From assembly GCA_038503035.1 (NCBI GenBank), contig JAVSML010024418.1, positions 758,845-822,844 on the forward strand: DNA of 64,000 nt. The letters run 5' to 3'. Made by a program: the position numbers and the translations under genes. Below, in pieces: positions 10,571-23,007 of the stretch (its first letter is position 1; each line of letters opens with the position of its first letter). The DNA is from Crocodylus rhombifer. Taxonomy: Eukaryota; Chordata; Crocodylia; Crocodylidae. Under the pieces are notes generated by a model. The model was not told where the DNA came from. It made no database searches and was given only the letters and a program-made list of their open reading frames with translations.

Positions 10571-13500
10571 AAACTCTAGCATAACAAGCACTATGCCAGC
10601 ATATAGAAGTAAGCAAAAAGAGACTACCTATTTCAAGTTAAACAGCTTTGTCTTTTCTGAATGGAGAACTAAATCCTCAGTGCTGTACTTTATATTACAG
10701 CTGTTATGTTACACTTCAGTGCTTCTTGACTATATCAGTAACATAATTTCAAAGGTCTGATGCAGCTCCTAGTAAAAATCAATGGAAAAGCTTTTATTGA
10801 CTTCACTGGGAACAGGATCAGGTTGTAATTGTGTTCATGGCAGGGAAAGAGATTGGGCTGGTAATCCTTTACAGTCCTGCCAGGAATGTCATGTGATTCA
10901 TCATTTGCCCTGTTTGGTTTGCAGTCATACTACTATCTGGCTGTTGGAATGCTAAAACTTATCTAATGCTCAACGTTTTAGGTAATCTTGATCTTTGTTA
11001 GGAAGTTTCCTTCTAATTGAAGAATATTTCAATATTTGTCTTTTTTCTACTGGCAATCATGCCTGCTCCACAAGAGCACAGGCTAGGCCTCTTGTTGATA
11101 ATGCCCAACACCTTGCTACACCACGACAAAAATAGGCCACAGTGGGCATCTGCTAAATTTCACCAGCCTGGGAAAGTCAGCCTACAAACTAAGAGAGTTA
11201 TTATACAGATAGCTTGAGTAACAAACTGTGCTGTGATATGTTGTGAGTTCAACAACAAAACTCTGGACACTACTGTGTTGAACTAACAGTTATTTTTTAT
11301 TACAATTCTCTGGAATCATACCCAGGGTGGATCTTAACAGTTGCATCAGTATGCAGATCTTATACCTGCTCTGCCTCTGACTTGATCCAGTCTAGTCCTG
11401 TGGAGAAAGAGAAACCAAGAAAGCCTCTGGCTCCTCATGACAGAAAAAATGGAGCCCCCAGTGCTGCAAAACTGCCACAAAGCAAACTGAACCCTGCAGT
11501 GCTGAACACGAGAGCTTTGGCCTTAAAAGGACACAATACCATGCGTGATTATAGAAATGTTGTTGGGTACAACTCTCAAAGCCTTGGCTGCCCTTCTACA
11601 AAGGGAAAGAAATGTATATACTTAAGTGTTTGCTGCTCTACCACCCCCTGAAACTAAAAAAAAAAAAAATAGTATAGGAATCAGTTCTACCATCAACACT
11701 GACAAGGGAATCTTAGGGTAATTCATCTTTCGCTGTGCTGGCTGTTCATGGGTGGCTCCAAAGAACTGAAAGAACAGATCAGTCATTTCAGCACAAAAGT
11801 TCTGACTTAAGAACTGGCACTTCTCAGGATAATCAGCTCTGCTGGATTAGCATGACCTCCTGACACCTGTCTTATAAACAACTCCTATTTTTTTCCCCAG
11901 TTATAAATTTTAATAACTGTGGAAAAAGGTATGCTACTCCAGCTTTAGATATTGGTAAATTCAGAGGTGACAGCACTGAATGGTGAAACTCGATCTTCTG
12001 AATTTACTGAACTGGCCAAAGACTTTTTCAATAGTTATATTATATGGCAGTGGTCATGGAGCTGAAGTAGGGGCTATACTTGGCTATTGTATACCAGTTC
12101 CTGTAAACTTTTGTTGTGTCCCAATTTGTATCTAGACTGTTAGTTTTCTGATGCCAGTACATTCTCACTTTCATTCTCTCTGTGTGTATGCACAGCAGAA
12201 TATAAACCCTTTACAGAATAGTTAATAATAGTTTTCTTATATTTATTCTGACAAAAATATTTCCCCCAATGTTGTTGATTGCTTGAGCCATATTCATTCT
12301 GTTCTGGAAGCCGCATATTGCTTTGTGTTTAAAAATTAAAGGCACCTGAGAACGGCCATTTCTGATAGCCACTGGGTATTTCCTGGATGTTATAGCAAAG
12401 GTGCTAAAGGGTCATGCTAAATGTGTACCACCACTTCCTTTAGTCTCTCTCTCAAACAGCCTGGTTGGCCTGCTAAAATCAGAACTACTTGTTTGTGTTT
12501 AATTTTGTGTAACTTTTATGTAATCACATCTTTCTAACCAGGAATAAATGGATTCTTCACAATTATTGGAACCAGTCATACTACAGAGATCCAGAAAATT
12601 TCATGTCACAGAATCTGCAAGGCCAGGATATACCCTTGATTTTGTTTCATGAGTTGTGAAACTGTAATTCTTTTGTTCAGTGTCTCTGAAGCGGCAGGAT
12701 TTTCTGATTTGTGCCCTCAGCTCTACTCTACCTTAACATAGATGATTTCTGCATAAGTTTTGTTTTCTTTATTTCACTTTACCTTTTATGAATATATGAA
12801 AAAATTACCTTATTTTAACAGCTTGCACAGTGATGAAAGATAAAAATAACACAACACAAGAGAAATCACTTTAAACATCAATTTTTCAGCTGTAAACCTT
12901 TCATAGGAACCAAATTTGTTTCAGACTAAATGATTAAATTTACCAGAAGTCACAAGTATCCTCCACAGTGGTTCTGTTGTGTACAAAATATCAAAGGAAA
13001 ATAGCTGGACTTCTCACCAAATAGTTCAGAATATGAACTATAAATGATTTTTGCAAAGATCTATCAAGAGCTTAATTCAACTCCAAACTCAAGTAATTTA
13101 TACAATTCAAAAATGGCTCCCTTTGCTTCTTACTTTAATGTCCCATTTCTACTATATCAAGCACATTTGTGTAGCGGGCAGGAAAAAAAAAGTGCTTGGA
13201 AACTTCACTCTCTACCTCACCCTCCACAAGGTGGAAAAATCAACTTTCTGCTGTGAATGTTTTCTGCTGATTTATGTCTACAATGAGCACTTTGTCATTA
13301 TTGTCCATGTTATCCATTCACAAGTACAGTGTTTTCTCATTCAGAAAATCTTGTGATATGTACAGTTGCCCCTGTGGGATTCTTGGGTGTGCAGGAAAGA
13401 AAGGACTGGGTATACAATATTCATTTAGACCTCTGGAGAAATATAAATATCAACTTCTGGGGCATATTTCATTTAAGAATATCTGGATTATGCATGCAAA

Positions 13501-13779
13501 AGAAAATTATGTAAAGGTTACAGCTCATAAAAGTTAATTTCTTTACAAACAAGTCTTCCATTCTAACCCCATCTCTAGACTGTAACTGCCCTCACAAACA
13601 ATTACTAGTAACCTTGCCAAATCAGTGCAGTCTTAGTGATTTAAAAAAACTTTTATTATTCCTTATTATTTTTATTACAGCAATGTTTAGAAACCCCAGA
13701 GGACATTCAGTGAGACAAGATAATGGAAACACAGAAAGAGTCTCTATACTGAGCAGCTTGCATTTAAAATATACAAGAC
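10571..13779. other. No gene recognised (3.2 kb)
   Basis: AT-rich DNA. A plus-strand frame that is open from about 11,290 to 11,651 is rich in Lys/Pro/Ala in its middle but lacks paired splice sites, so it is only noted. The remainder shows short A- and T-runs and no recognisable gene. Confidence 0.45.
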
Positions 13780-13900
13780 AGATGGAGGATGAATAGGCAG
13801 AGAAGAAGAAAATGATTTGCCCTAGGTTGCAAGAGAGGTCAATAATAAATCTTTGAACAGAAATGCGAAGTCCTGATCCTGTGTCCTACTTGCCTCCACC
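13780..13900 (-). repeat. MIR-like SINE remnant
   Basis: The segment keeps the order of the MIR 3' half in antisense: an AGGCAGAG-like stretch, then ATTTGCCCTAGGTTGCA and a downstream AGTCCTGATCC block. It is heavily diverged and identified by resemblance to the ancient amniote CORE-SINE consensus. Confidence 0.4.
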
Positions 13901-15540
13901 ATTTGGGAAACAAGTTGATACCAGCAAACTAATTTTCATTTTTGAACTTCCTTCAAGACATATGAAGCTTGTGTATGAATACTGTCTTCTAAGAGAAAGT
14001 TGTAATCTGGTGTTCAGGGAAAAATAGTATAGTGTATGTAATACTAGATTTTTTATAAATAGAGAGAATGTAATGTAGGGCTACAGAAACATATGGTAGT
14101 ACAATCTCACAGATTTAGCCTTTGCAGAATTGTATATATGCATTGTTTTCTACCAAACCAAACATCTTCAGCAATGGTAATCAACATATTGGTTTGCTTA
14201 AACTTTTGAAGTGATTGTATCCTGAAAACTAAGTGTAACAATAACAATACAGGCATTTTATGCTTATTAGTTTCACTGCCTTGTTTAGCCAATACAATCC
14301 ATTTACAAGTCAAAAGAGCTTTTTTCCAGTTCTGGCACTGAATACTCAACTAGAGATCTAACATTTAAGTTGAAATATTTATTCCTCTTGTTATCATTAG
14401 TGGTAAAGGGTTGAATTTTGCCAAATGTGTGAAGCTGAACAGAATCTATTTAATTTACTTCTACTTGTATTGATTCAGCAGTGCTAAATAGCAGGAACAG
14501 GACAGTTAAGCAGGGAGATAAGACTCAATGACGCACCAGGAACAGAGAGTTGCTGAGTAAGAAGCAGCCATTTCTATTCCTTTCCTTCTCTTTCTGGCTT
14601 TGCCATAAAATCACTTCACTAGGGTCAGTAATTGGCAAACAGTACTTAATTCTTAAAACAAAGTTCCAAACTCTTAAGTTGCTAAAGATGTGACAGTACA
14701 AAATCAAAGTCATGGGCCTTGTTTTAAGAAAGTGGATCAGTAAACACTCAAGTTTAAGCATGAGTACTCAGTGGGATTACTGATGCACTTTACATTAAAT
14801 TTATGCCTTAATATTTTGATTAATTGGAGCTGAAATCCCACCCACCATTCACTCTTCAGGCTTTGAAAGGTTTTATTTTATTTCTGGGGTAGTTTATTGA
14901 ATAGGCAAGTGTCAACATAAAGAGGAGAAAAAATTCTATTGATCATTGTTTTTCTATTTTCATCATTAGTAGCATCTAAAATGGTATTAGAAATACAGTA
15001 AAAAAACAATATTTTGGGTTTACACACACATTTTCTGTGCATTCTACAGCATATTCTATATGTTGAGATGCACTGTTTTTTCCCCCCAGTATAATCAATT
15101 TGTTAGGTTCCCCATTGTACTTTTTTGTTCATTCCCAAAGCAACAGGAGGAAGAAGAGTTTCTTTCAAATAGTAGAAAGTGACTGCTGGAAAACCATAAA
15201 AATTAGTTCTCAGCATACTCCAATATTCTGGGGGGCTATACCTACTGGAAACTGCTTTTAATTGACTGAATACTTCAAGATATTTTAAAATAATATGCCT
15301 GAGTTGTTCATAAATTAGTCATGACATTACAACAGACAATCCAAAGAACAATTTTCATTTTACTACAGCATTTTTGTCATTTGCATGTTATTTTTCATAC
15401 TGTGTATTATTAAAAAAAAATCTAGAAGCCTAAAACTACTAAATGTTTTCAGTTTAACTGAATACTGTGATGGAAAACAAGATGATCAAGAAATAATTAT
15501 ATCCTGTCATGTGATTATTGCCTTCAAAAGTTTTGGCTGG
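13901..15540. other. No gene recognised
   Basis: AT-rich sequence. A minus-strand frame at 14,525-14,761 has a pyrimidine-rich acceptor-like stretch but no donor or recognised motif, so no exon is called. Confidence 0.45.
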
Positions 15541-15559
15541 CCCCCCCCCCCCCCCCCCC
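15541..15559 (+). repeat. Poly-C tract (19 C)
   Basis: An uninterrupted run of 19 cytosines follows TTTTGGCTGG. Long C-runs are highly slippage-prone and can form i-motif or, on the other strand, G-quadruplex structures. The exact length is unreliable in any assembly. Confidence 0.9.
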
Positions 15560-15789
15560 AACTACATTGACTTCAACAGACTGAGACCAGTTTATGTCAG
15601 TTAAGGAGTTACTGTATTTGTCCTTCTTTTTTTTTTAAGGTAGAAAATCATTTTAGATCACCTATCTAATCTTTTCCCTCAATGACGTATGCTATCTTTT
15701 TCATTCATGAGAGGTAGAAAGTCCAGGCTTGGCTATAACACTCTTGTTTGCTACATAACAAATAGCATTATATTTAAAGAAAAATTTGA
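15560..15789. other. No gene recognised
   Basis: Short AT-rich spacer with a T-run at about 15,628-15,637. Confidence 0.5.
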
Positions 15790-15970
15790 ATCCCTAGCTC
15801 AAAGCACTTCACAGAGATGAGCACTGTTCTCCTGTTCTAGAGTTGGGGATAAGAAGGGACAAGAGGAACTAAATGCGTTGCACAAGGTCACATTGGGCAG
15901 CTTGTAGCAAGGTCAGGCAACAAATCACTCCCAATTCTCAGTGCTCAGCTCTGCCACCCAAGCTACAAGT
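15790..15970 (-). repeat. MIR SINE fragment
   Basis: Antisense MIR order is preserved: AACTAAATGCGTTGCACAAG, GTCACATTGGGCAGC, then a diverged CAGTGCTCAGCTCTGCCACC block. This matches the well-known MIR core in reverse (donated from the amniote ancestor) with moderate divergence. Confidence 0.6.
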
Positions 15971-16779
15971 TTTAGAGCACAAAAAGCTTTCACAGATGTG
16001 GTGCTGGGACCTTGGCACTCCTGAACAAACATCACAACAGGGGTCAAACCTAGATTTTGAAAGTGTCCACATAACGAAGAAACATTAAGCAACAGCGTTC
16101 ACCTACATTTTGAACATGTGAGCCCACCTAAGAAATATTAAACACCAATATTAAACAGAAAACTCCTAACACGTTCTGTTTTCAGCCAACAACAAATAAA
16201 CATGAAGACACCATGCAAAAGCCCAGTGCTAAAGAAACCTGTACAATTGATACACTTCTACCTAGCCCCAAGGTTTGCCAGCAATGAAGCAGAGCAGCTG
16301 GCTTTGAGGGGAGACTGAAAGCTCTCCTCTTTCAGTCTTCCCTCTCTCCCAATGGGGAAAACAGCTAGACTGCTTTCCAAAGGGAAGCAGAAAGATACCA
16401 GAAAGACATGAAACTGGGCAAAATAAATATAGATATAGATAACCTGAAGAATCTAGGGGTCTGGTCGTCATGGAAACAAGTTCCCACTAATGAGCTTTCC
16501 TGGATAAGGGTGATGAATGTCCCAGTCCCATAAATTAGTAGGATCCAGGCACGATTAAGAGTCAAGGGAGGGCCAAGCCTGGATGCGGACCCTGGATCTC
16601 AGTTTGACCTTTCCATCAGTGTACTGAGCTGGGCTCTTCACATCCCCTGTGGGCTGCCTTTCTGCTGGAGGAGGCACAGAAAGTTTCCCAAATCCGAGCT
16701 GACAATGGGGCCAGGTAGAAAAGGGGGTGTGGGGATCTGCCAAGACCTTCCCGCCCCACCCCGTGCCCTTCTCACCTAC
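15971..16779. other. No gene recognised; approach to the CpG island
   Basis: The GC content rises towards 16.7 kb. If a minus-strand gene starts in the CpG island, this stretch is its first intron or alternative first-exon sequence. No further exon with both splice sites was identified. Confidence 0.4.
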
Positions 16780-16966
16780 CTGCAAAGCGGCGGCTGCCAG
16801 GCAGCAGGACCCGGTGCCTGTAGGTTTCTCGTCAACAGGGAGTCTCCTGCCTTTCACATCACCCCCTCGGCTGCCCCCAGCCCTCCCGAAACAGGGCCGC
16901 TGGGGTCTGCCCCCGCCTGGGCGGAGACCAGGCTCGCTGGACCCCTCCCGAGATGCCACTCACCTG
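16772..16966 (-). other. Two minus-strand splice donors in the CpG island
   Basis: Reading the minus strand, CAG|GTGAGTGG occurs with its exon ending at 16,964, and CAG|GTAGGTGAG with its exon ending at 16,780. Both are near-consensus 5' splice sites and lie at the leftward edge of the CpG island. That is where the end of a first exon, or alternative first exons, would be expected. No start codon was assigned because the upstream frames are GC-biased and not distinguishable from 5' UTR. Confidence 0.45.
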
Positions 16967-17440
16967 GGGGAGGCCGAGGCCGAGCCCGCCCCTGCCCCTG
17001 CCCTGCGGGCTCTGCCTGCCGGGTCATCGGCCCCTGCCTGCGGGGCTGGCGCACGCCGGGGCGGGACAGCGCCGCCCGGAGCCTCCTTCCTCCTCCCCGC
17101 CGGGGCGGGAGCAGCTTAGCCGGCGCCGGGCGGCAGCATCCCTCCCCGGGGCGGGGGCTGCTCCGCGACCGGGATGGCAGCGAGCGCGCGCCGCCCCCTC
17201 CTCCTGCAAGCCGCGGCGAGGTGGGGGCGCTCTCGGCTCCGTGCCTCCGCCACAAAAGTTGCGCCCCTGCGATGCCAAGTCGGGCTGTGGGGGCAGTGCT
17301 GCGCTCCGGGCACAGCCCCGCCTCTTGCCCCCGCTGGAGGGGGTCTGGCGGGCAAGCGGCCCCCTCATTGCAGCTCCCCCCGCCCTGAGAATCATCTCAG
17401 ACAAGGGTGGGAAGGGGGCGCAGGGGGGTCACCTGGTGCC
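16780..17440. promoter_or_regulatory. CpG island, probable promoter
   Basis: About 660 bp are dense in CpG (for example 17,040-17,240 has CGCCGGGGCGGG, CCGGCGCCGGGCGG and GAGCGCGCGCCGC), in a window otherwise depleted of CpG. Several GGGCGG/CCGCCC boxes suit Sp1-type factors, and there is no clear TATA box. Retained CpGs imply an unmethylated germline promoter. Two consensus splice donors read on the minus strand at its left side (16,963 and 16,779), so transcription is most likely leftwards. The long plus- and minus-strand frames here are GC-composition artefacts. The transcription start cannot be placed from sequence alone. Confidence 0.7.
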
Positions 17441-17559
17441 GGGGGGAAAGCAAAACCTGCTCTCTGTGTGGGGATTAAATGGGTTGTGAATAACTTTAAA
17501 AACGAAGCAGCGTTGTGGGCAAACAGTCATTCATGCTGTCTTTTCTCCTAGTTGTCACC

Positions 17560-17995
17560 GGAAGTGGGGGTTGGAAGGGACCCCGGGAGGACACCAGTCC
17601 AACTCCTGCTGAATCAGCCCCCACTAGATCATCCTAGCTGGGCTTTCTCTCTCTGGGGCTTAAAAGCCTCCAAGAGTGGCTCTCTGCGTAGCCTGGTCCA
17701 GTGCTTCACCACCCTCCTCGTGAGAGAGTTTTTCCTCATGTCTAACCTCAACTTCCCTTGCTGCAACTTGAGCCCATTGCTCCTTGTTCTGTCATCTGCC
17801 GCCACTGGGAACAGTGCAGCTCCTCGTAACCAGCTGAAGGGTGGTTTTAAATCCCCTCTCCGTCTCCTCTACACAAAATAAGTCCGGTTCCTTCAGCCTG
17901 TCCTCATAAACCAAGCCCCCCGCCATTTTCATTGCCCTCCGCTGGACTCCTTCCAACTTGTCTACATCTTTTCCACTTCTCTTCATGCATTTATT
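17560..17995 (-). mobile_element. CR1 LINE 3' fragment
   Basis: On the minus strand the segment encodes a diverged tail of the CR1 ORF2 protein (for example DKLEGVQRRAMKMAGG near 17,940). It then runs into the conserved CR1 3' end (plus strand near 17,570: GGTTGGAAGGGACC). The 5' part is truncated, as is usual for CR1 insertions. Frames are broken, so the copy is old. Confidence 0.8.
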
Positions 17996-20164
17996 TACTA
18001 CTAGGATTAATGATGGGCTCTAACACATCTATTAGTACCTTTGCTCCAGATTCTTTCTTTCTTTCTTTTTTTGCTGTCCAGAGGGGTGCCAGCTAATGGG
18101 GTGGCGGGGGAAGCACTTCATTAAAGTGCTCAGCTCCAGCCCTGCCCAGCTGGGAGTCTCAACAGAGCCTCAGCGAGTGGCTCATTAAGTGCACTGACAG
18201 GATCAATGGTTAATGCCCCTGTATGCAGGGGTGTACAGAGTGAGATCTACCGGGTCGGAACAAAGCCCTGTCTAATAAAGACATGGTTACTATGGCAAAG
18301 GAGGCGTGTGTTTATGGCTGGTATACCCAGGCATCAATTAGTGCAGAAACCAAACAAAGCAACTGCAAATACAATTTGCTACGGGGATATGGTAAAATAC
18401 TTGAATAGAATCTCCTAGAAACAGTGACGCAAGTGATAGCCTGGTACCACTGCTGGCAATCAGTAGCCTTTGCTTAGTAACCGGATAATAGTTGGATTCC
18501 CACATTTTACTACAAATGAAAAGACCTAAGGTTAGATGGAGGCTGCAGGGGGAAAACACTCTTAACTTCAATTAGCAGGAATTTAAATGAGCTCTGGGGC
18601 AGAAAGGTAAAAGTCTGGTTTTTAATGCGATTCCACACAGCACACACACACATACACAGTCACTTATGGTTTCATAGTTCCATATTTAAAGGTGTAGTTA
18701 AGCAGTTTTTCAAATGTAACATATTTACTCAGCTGGGAAAAGGTATTTCTATTTCTCTGAGAGAAAGAAAAGCAGAAGAGCTGCAAAAAACCCAAACAAA
18801 AACCAAAACCACAAAAAACAAACAGAAATATCCTCAGGTGCTCATACAGAAGAAACCAGGCAGTTTTAATAGGGAAGCTGTACAGTGATTTATGAGATCA
18901 GTGGTTGGGCTTTCTTGTCCAAACACTCCCACCCAAAGCACACTGAAACCTGGCAGGCATTCAGAAAACAGTGATCATGACTTCCCTTTAGGGTTGCCTT
19001 AAATTGACAAGTTTACCAATGGTCTCTTGTATGTAAATTATATTCCAAATAAGGTGTATGTTTCTTCTACGGTGTATTGCATAAACTATGCAAAACAGGG
19101 AGGTCTGTAGAAACTGTCACAAGAGTGATGATGACTCATACTAGCCAAATGTGTATTATTTACTGTTTGTGGCTACAGCCACATTTCAAGTAGGCTGCTT
19201 AATAACATAATCTGCACATTCAGAACTGCTGAGGTTTAATTATGATATGGAGGAAATGAAGTACCATTTCTTATCCAATCTCTCTCTTTCTCGCTACACT
19301 AGCTTAACAAACTGTCCTGTGTGATAGCTTCATATCCATTAACTTAAATATAGAACTTCAAGCTGCTGAGATACACTTTAGATATATAGATATTGTATAG
19401 GCAAAGCAGTGTGATTACAAAATCTGTTTATAAAATTAGGGAAATACGAAGTGTGATATGCATACCTTTTATGCTAGGCAATCCAGTCAGCCATCTGAAA
19501 GCTGCAAAAGGTGTTTTTTTATTTTAGAATTTTAAACGGAGATCAAATTCACCATCCTGCCCCTATCCCTTACAATAGGCTCTTTCAGTATGCAATTGTA
19601 ATAAAACTACACAGCTCTATACCACAGGGCATAGATAGCTCTTTTACAAATAGGAACGTGGGTGGGAGAATGTTAATATTTCATATACTAATTGTAGTAG
19701 CTTTTCCAATTATGCAGGGAAATTAGTAGATTAGTTTATCCATTTAGTACTATGTAAGTGCTCCATACTTTCACTGAGTCCCCAAACTTCTAAACCCAAA
19801 GGACAAGATGCTGAATGAAAATTTAGAGTTGAAGGGAAAGTAACAACCAGCTATTCCAAGTCCATATTTTTTTTTCTATTTTGTTTTGTCAGTAAGCATA
19901 TGCAGACAACCTTGATGTCAATGATGTGGGCTCTCCCATGACAATCCTTCTCTGGTGAAATGCTATGCATCAAGGAAATTCTCACCAGCCTGAGGCAAAG
20001 ATTCAAAAGTAGGTAGCTCCTGGTGAGCATCACAAACTTCCTTTCCTTTCTCCTGCCATTGTGACACAGTATTTAGCAGAATTTACAGATTCGTTGGACT
20101 CTAACATGGCTGTGCTGTGAGGGCTTCTGCTATGGTCTCAGACTCAAAAGACATGTTTTAAATA
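17996..20164. other. No gene recognised
   Basis: AT-rich DNA with a TTTC microsatellite near 18,054-18,070. There are two short runs of A- and CA-rich sequence near 18,640-18,655 and 18,785-18,825. No supported exon or RNA gene. Confidence 0.5.
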
Positions 20165-20312
20165 GCTATGAAACTTCCCTCCAATTTCCAAGACAATAAA
20201 CTAATAACTCCCTGAAGAGGGTTTTTTTTAAATGGTGAAACTGAAATACGTACAGGCTACACACTTTCCCTAAGGTCACACAATAAAATCAGTCAGTCTT
20301 AGTCCAATGCTT
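20165..20312 (-). repeat. MIR SINE fragment
   Basis: Antisense MIR order: AAATGGTGAAACTGAAATAC, then ACTTTCCCTAAGGTCACACA, then a tail of the CAGTCAGTCTTAGTCCAATG type. It directly abuts the hAT element that follows. Confidence 0.55.
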
Positions 20313-20317
20313 TAACC

Positions 20318-20735
20318 CAGTGGTTCTCAAACTTTTTACCCTGATGGGCTGGATGGGTGGTGCCTGGTCTGTTTGTGGGCTGGATCCAGCCTGTGGTCCC
20401 AATTTGGTGCCCAGGGTGGGTGTGGCAGGGCCCCATCCAGCTGAGTGGCATGGGCAGTCCATGCTGATCCAGTTGTGTAGGAGAAAGGGAGTATGGCCTG
20501 GCCATGATTCAGCTTCACAGGCAGAGGGGGCATGGCTTAGCTCTGATCTGGCTTTGTGGGGGTGGTCCAGCTCTGACCCACAGTATGGGTCTTGGGAATT
20601 TGGCAGCAGGTGATGGTGGCAATATTAATTGCCGCTGCCAAATATCCTGACCCATGGGAAGCCCTGAGAGCTGGATGCCATGGCTTCATGTACTGGATTT
20701 GGCCCACGGGCTGGAGGTTGATCACCCGTGGCTTA
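20318..20735. mobile_element. hAT (Charlie-like) non-autonomous element
   Basis: The left end is CAGTGGTTCTCAAACTTTTT, a typical Charlie-type hAT terminus. The right end read in reverse is CACGGGTGATCAACCTCCAG, an imperfect inverted match. The GC-rich interior has no transposase frame. Flanks resemble each other only partly (GCTTTAAC against GCTTAGTA), so the target duplication is uncertain. Confidence 0.6.
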
Positions 20736-22460
20736 GTACAAAAGTCCTGATAATGACTGGGGTCTTTGGTTGCTACTGCCATAATCATGTGAAAAATAAT
20801 AATACCATAATTTCTCAGACACTTTCTTCCAAGATCAGCCCCCAAAATTGGGTTGTGTGTATTTAGGAGAGAAGCTGTATTTTTGTTGGTGATAGAAGCG
20901 CCCTAGTTTGATCCCTGCTACACAGACTCCTCAGGGTGTCAATGGCCCATTAATGGCCCATTATTCTTCACTTCACAATTATTAAAGATCATCTCTTCTT
21001 TTTAATGGTCTTCCACTAATGAAGCTAACCTTAGGGGATTTTGCCATCTGCTAGGGCTTCCAGTCTCTTCTCCTATTTCACAGCTTTTTAGCCCTTGTCA
21101 AAATTAGAGGTCCACCCATGCAGACCAGCCTTCAGAAACAGCTAGGTTAGTAGGCTAAAAAAACAGGGTATAGATGTCACCCCACTATTTTTTTTCCTAA
21201 CAAATTAGCCGAGGCAGAATGTTTGGTGCCTAGGGTGTTATTGGGGGAGACAGATAAAGGAGGAGGAGTATCCTTCTTGCGCAGCGGTTGTAGCATGGGG
21301 TACTTCTACCTCTGCTCAAACTCCCTCAACATGGGCTGTGGCAGCCTGGGATGCTGTGGCAGCCTGGGATGCTGCCATTATGGTGCCCTATTTGAATTGA
21401 TGCTAGGAACTGGTGGTCTTCTCCCCTCCACAAGTTATGCTACTACTGGGTTACAGTCCAATCCTGCAAACATGCATGGGTAGCTTTAGGCACATGAGTA
21501 CTCCCACTTACTTCAGCAGGAGGAGGACTAAACCTTAGGCTTTTAGCATAACCAGTTTACTTCTGACATGCCAAAGGCCAGATCCTGCAAAGATGTGTAT
21601 GCACAAGTTAAGCATACCTGCAAGTCCTTATAGAGCGGTCCCTAAATCTCTAAGATATCATTAATAGAGCATTTAGCTTCACAGAGCCTTCAATTCTATG
21701 AAGCTTTTTCTTTGAAATTTTAAGCAGCTTTATATGCTATGTAATTGTCATCTTACAGTTAGTTAATTTGTTCTTTATTTTACAGTGTTGCAAATATTAA
21801 ATTATTCATTATTATTTCATTCCTACAATTGTGACAACAGAGAATGTCTTGTTATATGATTCTTTTTTGATTTGGCTGATTTACCTCCACTAATGTCTTA
21901 ATTGTTTTTGTTGAACTACTACCATATCTTTTGTTGTGGTCAAATGCATGTTGTTTTTACACAGTACAAGGGAAAGAGGTAGTGTGTTAACCATCTGTCA
22001 TAACTCATTTTTAATTATCATCAAGAGGAACTTCTTTCCTGGGCATTTTTGTAGAGAATATTCATGCTGGCTAGGTATATCCCAGCTACCAGATCATACC
22101 AGATGAGAAGTATTGACATCTGCAGTGAATTAAGTGTCAAACTGCTGACTGTGTGTTGGAGAGGTCCAAGCTCAGGTGGTTTGGAACTAGCCCTAGTCAC
22201 CACATGGCCTTGGAAGATTGCCAGAGGTTTCCAAATTCAAATGTCAAGGAAATGACTCAGGGACAGACCTTAGAGTTCTTGGCCAGACTACATATAGTAT
22301 TTCCAAGATGAAACTGTGATATCCCCGGGACCAATATCTGAAAGGTGGCCCAGAATCAGCAATGCTGGCACACATTGCTTTAGACATTTCTGGAGCCATG
22401 ACTTTGGAAAGGATCAGCTACAGTGGAAATGTTTCATTGCTGATTGATTTAATTTGTGTT
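20736..22460. other. No gene recognised
   Basis: Includes a two-copy tandem repeat at about 21,340-21,380 (unit GGCAGCCTGGGATGCTGT) and another at about 20,940-20,961 (unit ATGGCCCATTA). Otherwise AT-rich and featureless. Confidence 0.5.
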
Positions 22461-22656
22461 GTAACAACAGAGAAACAATAACATGGAGAAACATAACATT
22501 TAAGTGGAAATTTGAAAATGATGTTCATGCAAGCACATACAGCTATACACACACAAATACACATTTGCACCTCATCTGTATAAGGATCTGCACCCATTCC
22601 TTTTTCATACAGGTTTGAGCTAATTCATAGTCATTAAGGGCCAAACCCTTAAACTG
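22461..22656 (+). repeat. Direct duplication, copy 1
   Basis: This 196-bp stretch recurs at 24,269-24,464 with a constant 1,808-bp offset and no net insertion or deletion over most of its length. Long identical runs include the part around TTTAAGTGGAAATTTG and the part around GAGCTAATTCATAGTCATTA. The unit does not match a repeat family I recognise. Confidence 0.75.
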
Positions 22657-23007
22657 ATTGTACATTAGGCCCTTACGACAGTGCAAAACTGATAAGAGTA
22701 GCAATCCAACCTCTAGGGATCATAGACTCAACACTGATACTGGAATGAAGGGCTCAGCTATTGAGGAGGGAGTTCATTCACACTTCCACCCACTGAGCAG
22801 TCTATTGTGGAAGCTCTCTTTCCTATCCAAGTCAGACTCCAGCATCCCCATCCCACTAAGCTGTCAGAAGAAGGGAGAGACAGAAGGGTAACTATATTTA
22901 AGCAAGTAGATAAAAAGTATCAGTTACCTCTTAGTAAAGGATGTGAACTGGGGGACATTTCCATTTATGAACTGTTAAAATTTGTCATGAAATATCACAC
23001 AAATAGA
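22657..23007. other. No gene recognised
   Basis: Unique-looking spacer between the first duplication copy and a CR1 end. Confidence 0.45.

Noticed and set aside
11290..11651. Plus-strand frame open for about 120 codons, Lys/Pro/Ala-rich in the middle
   Set aside because: No convincing acceptor and donor pair, and the frame begins in T-rich non-coding-looking sequence. It would need transcript evidence.
16705..17551. Several 100-230-codon frames on both strands
   Set aside because: They lie in the CpG island, where stop codons are rare because of GC content; overlapping frames on both strands cannot all be genes.
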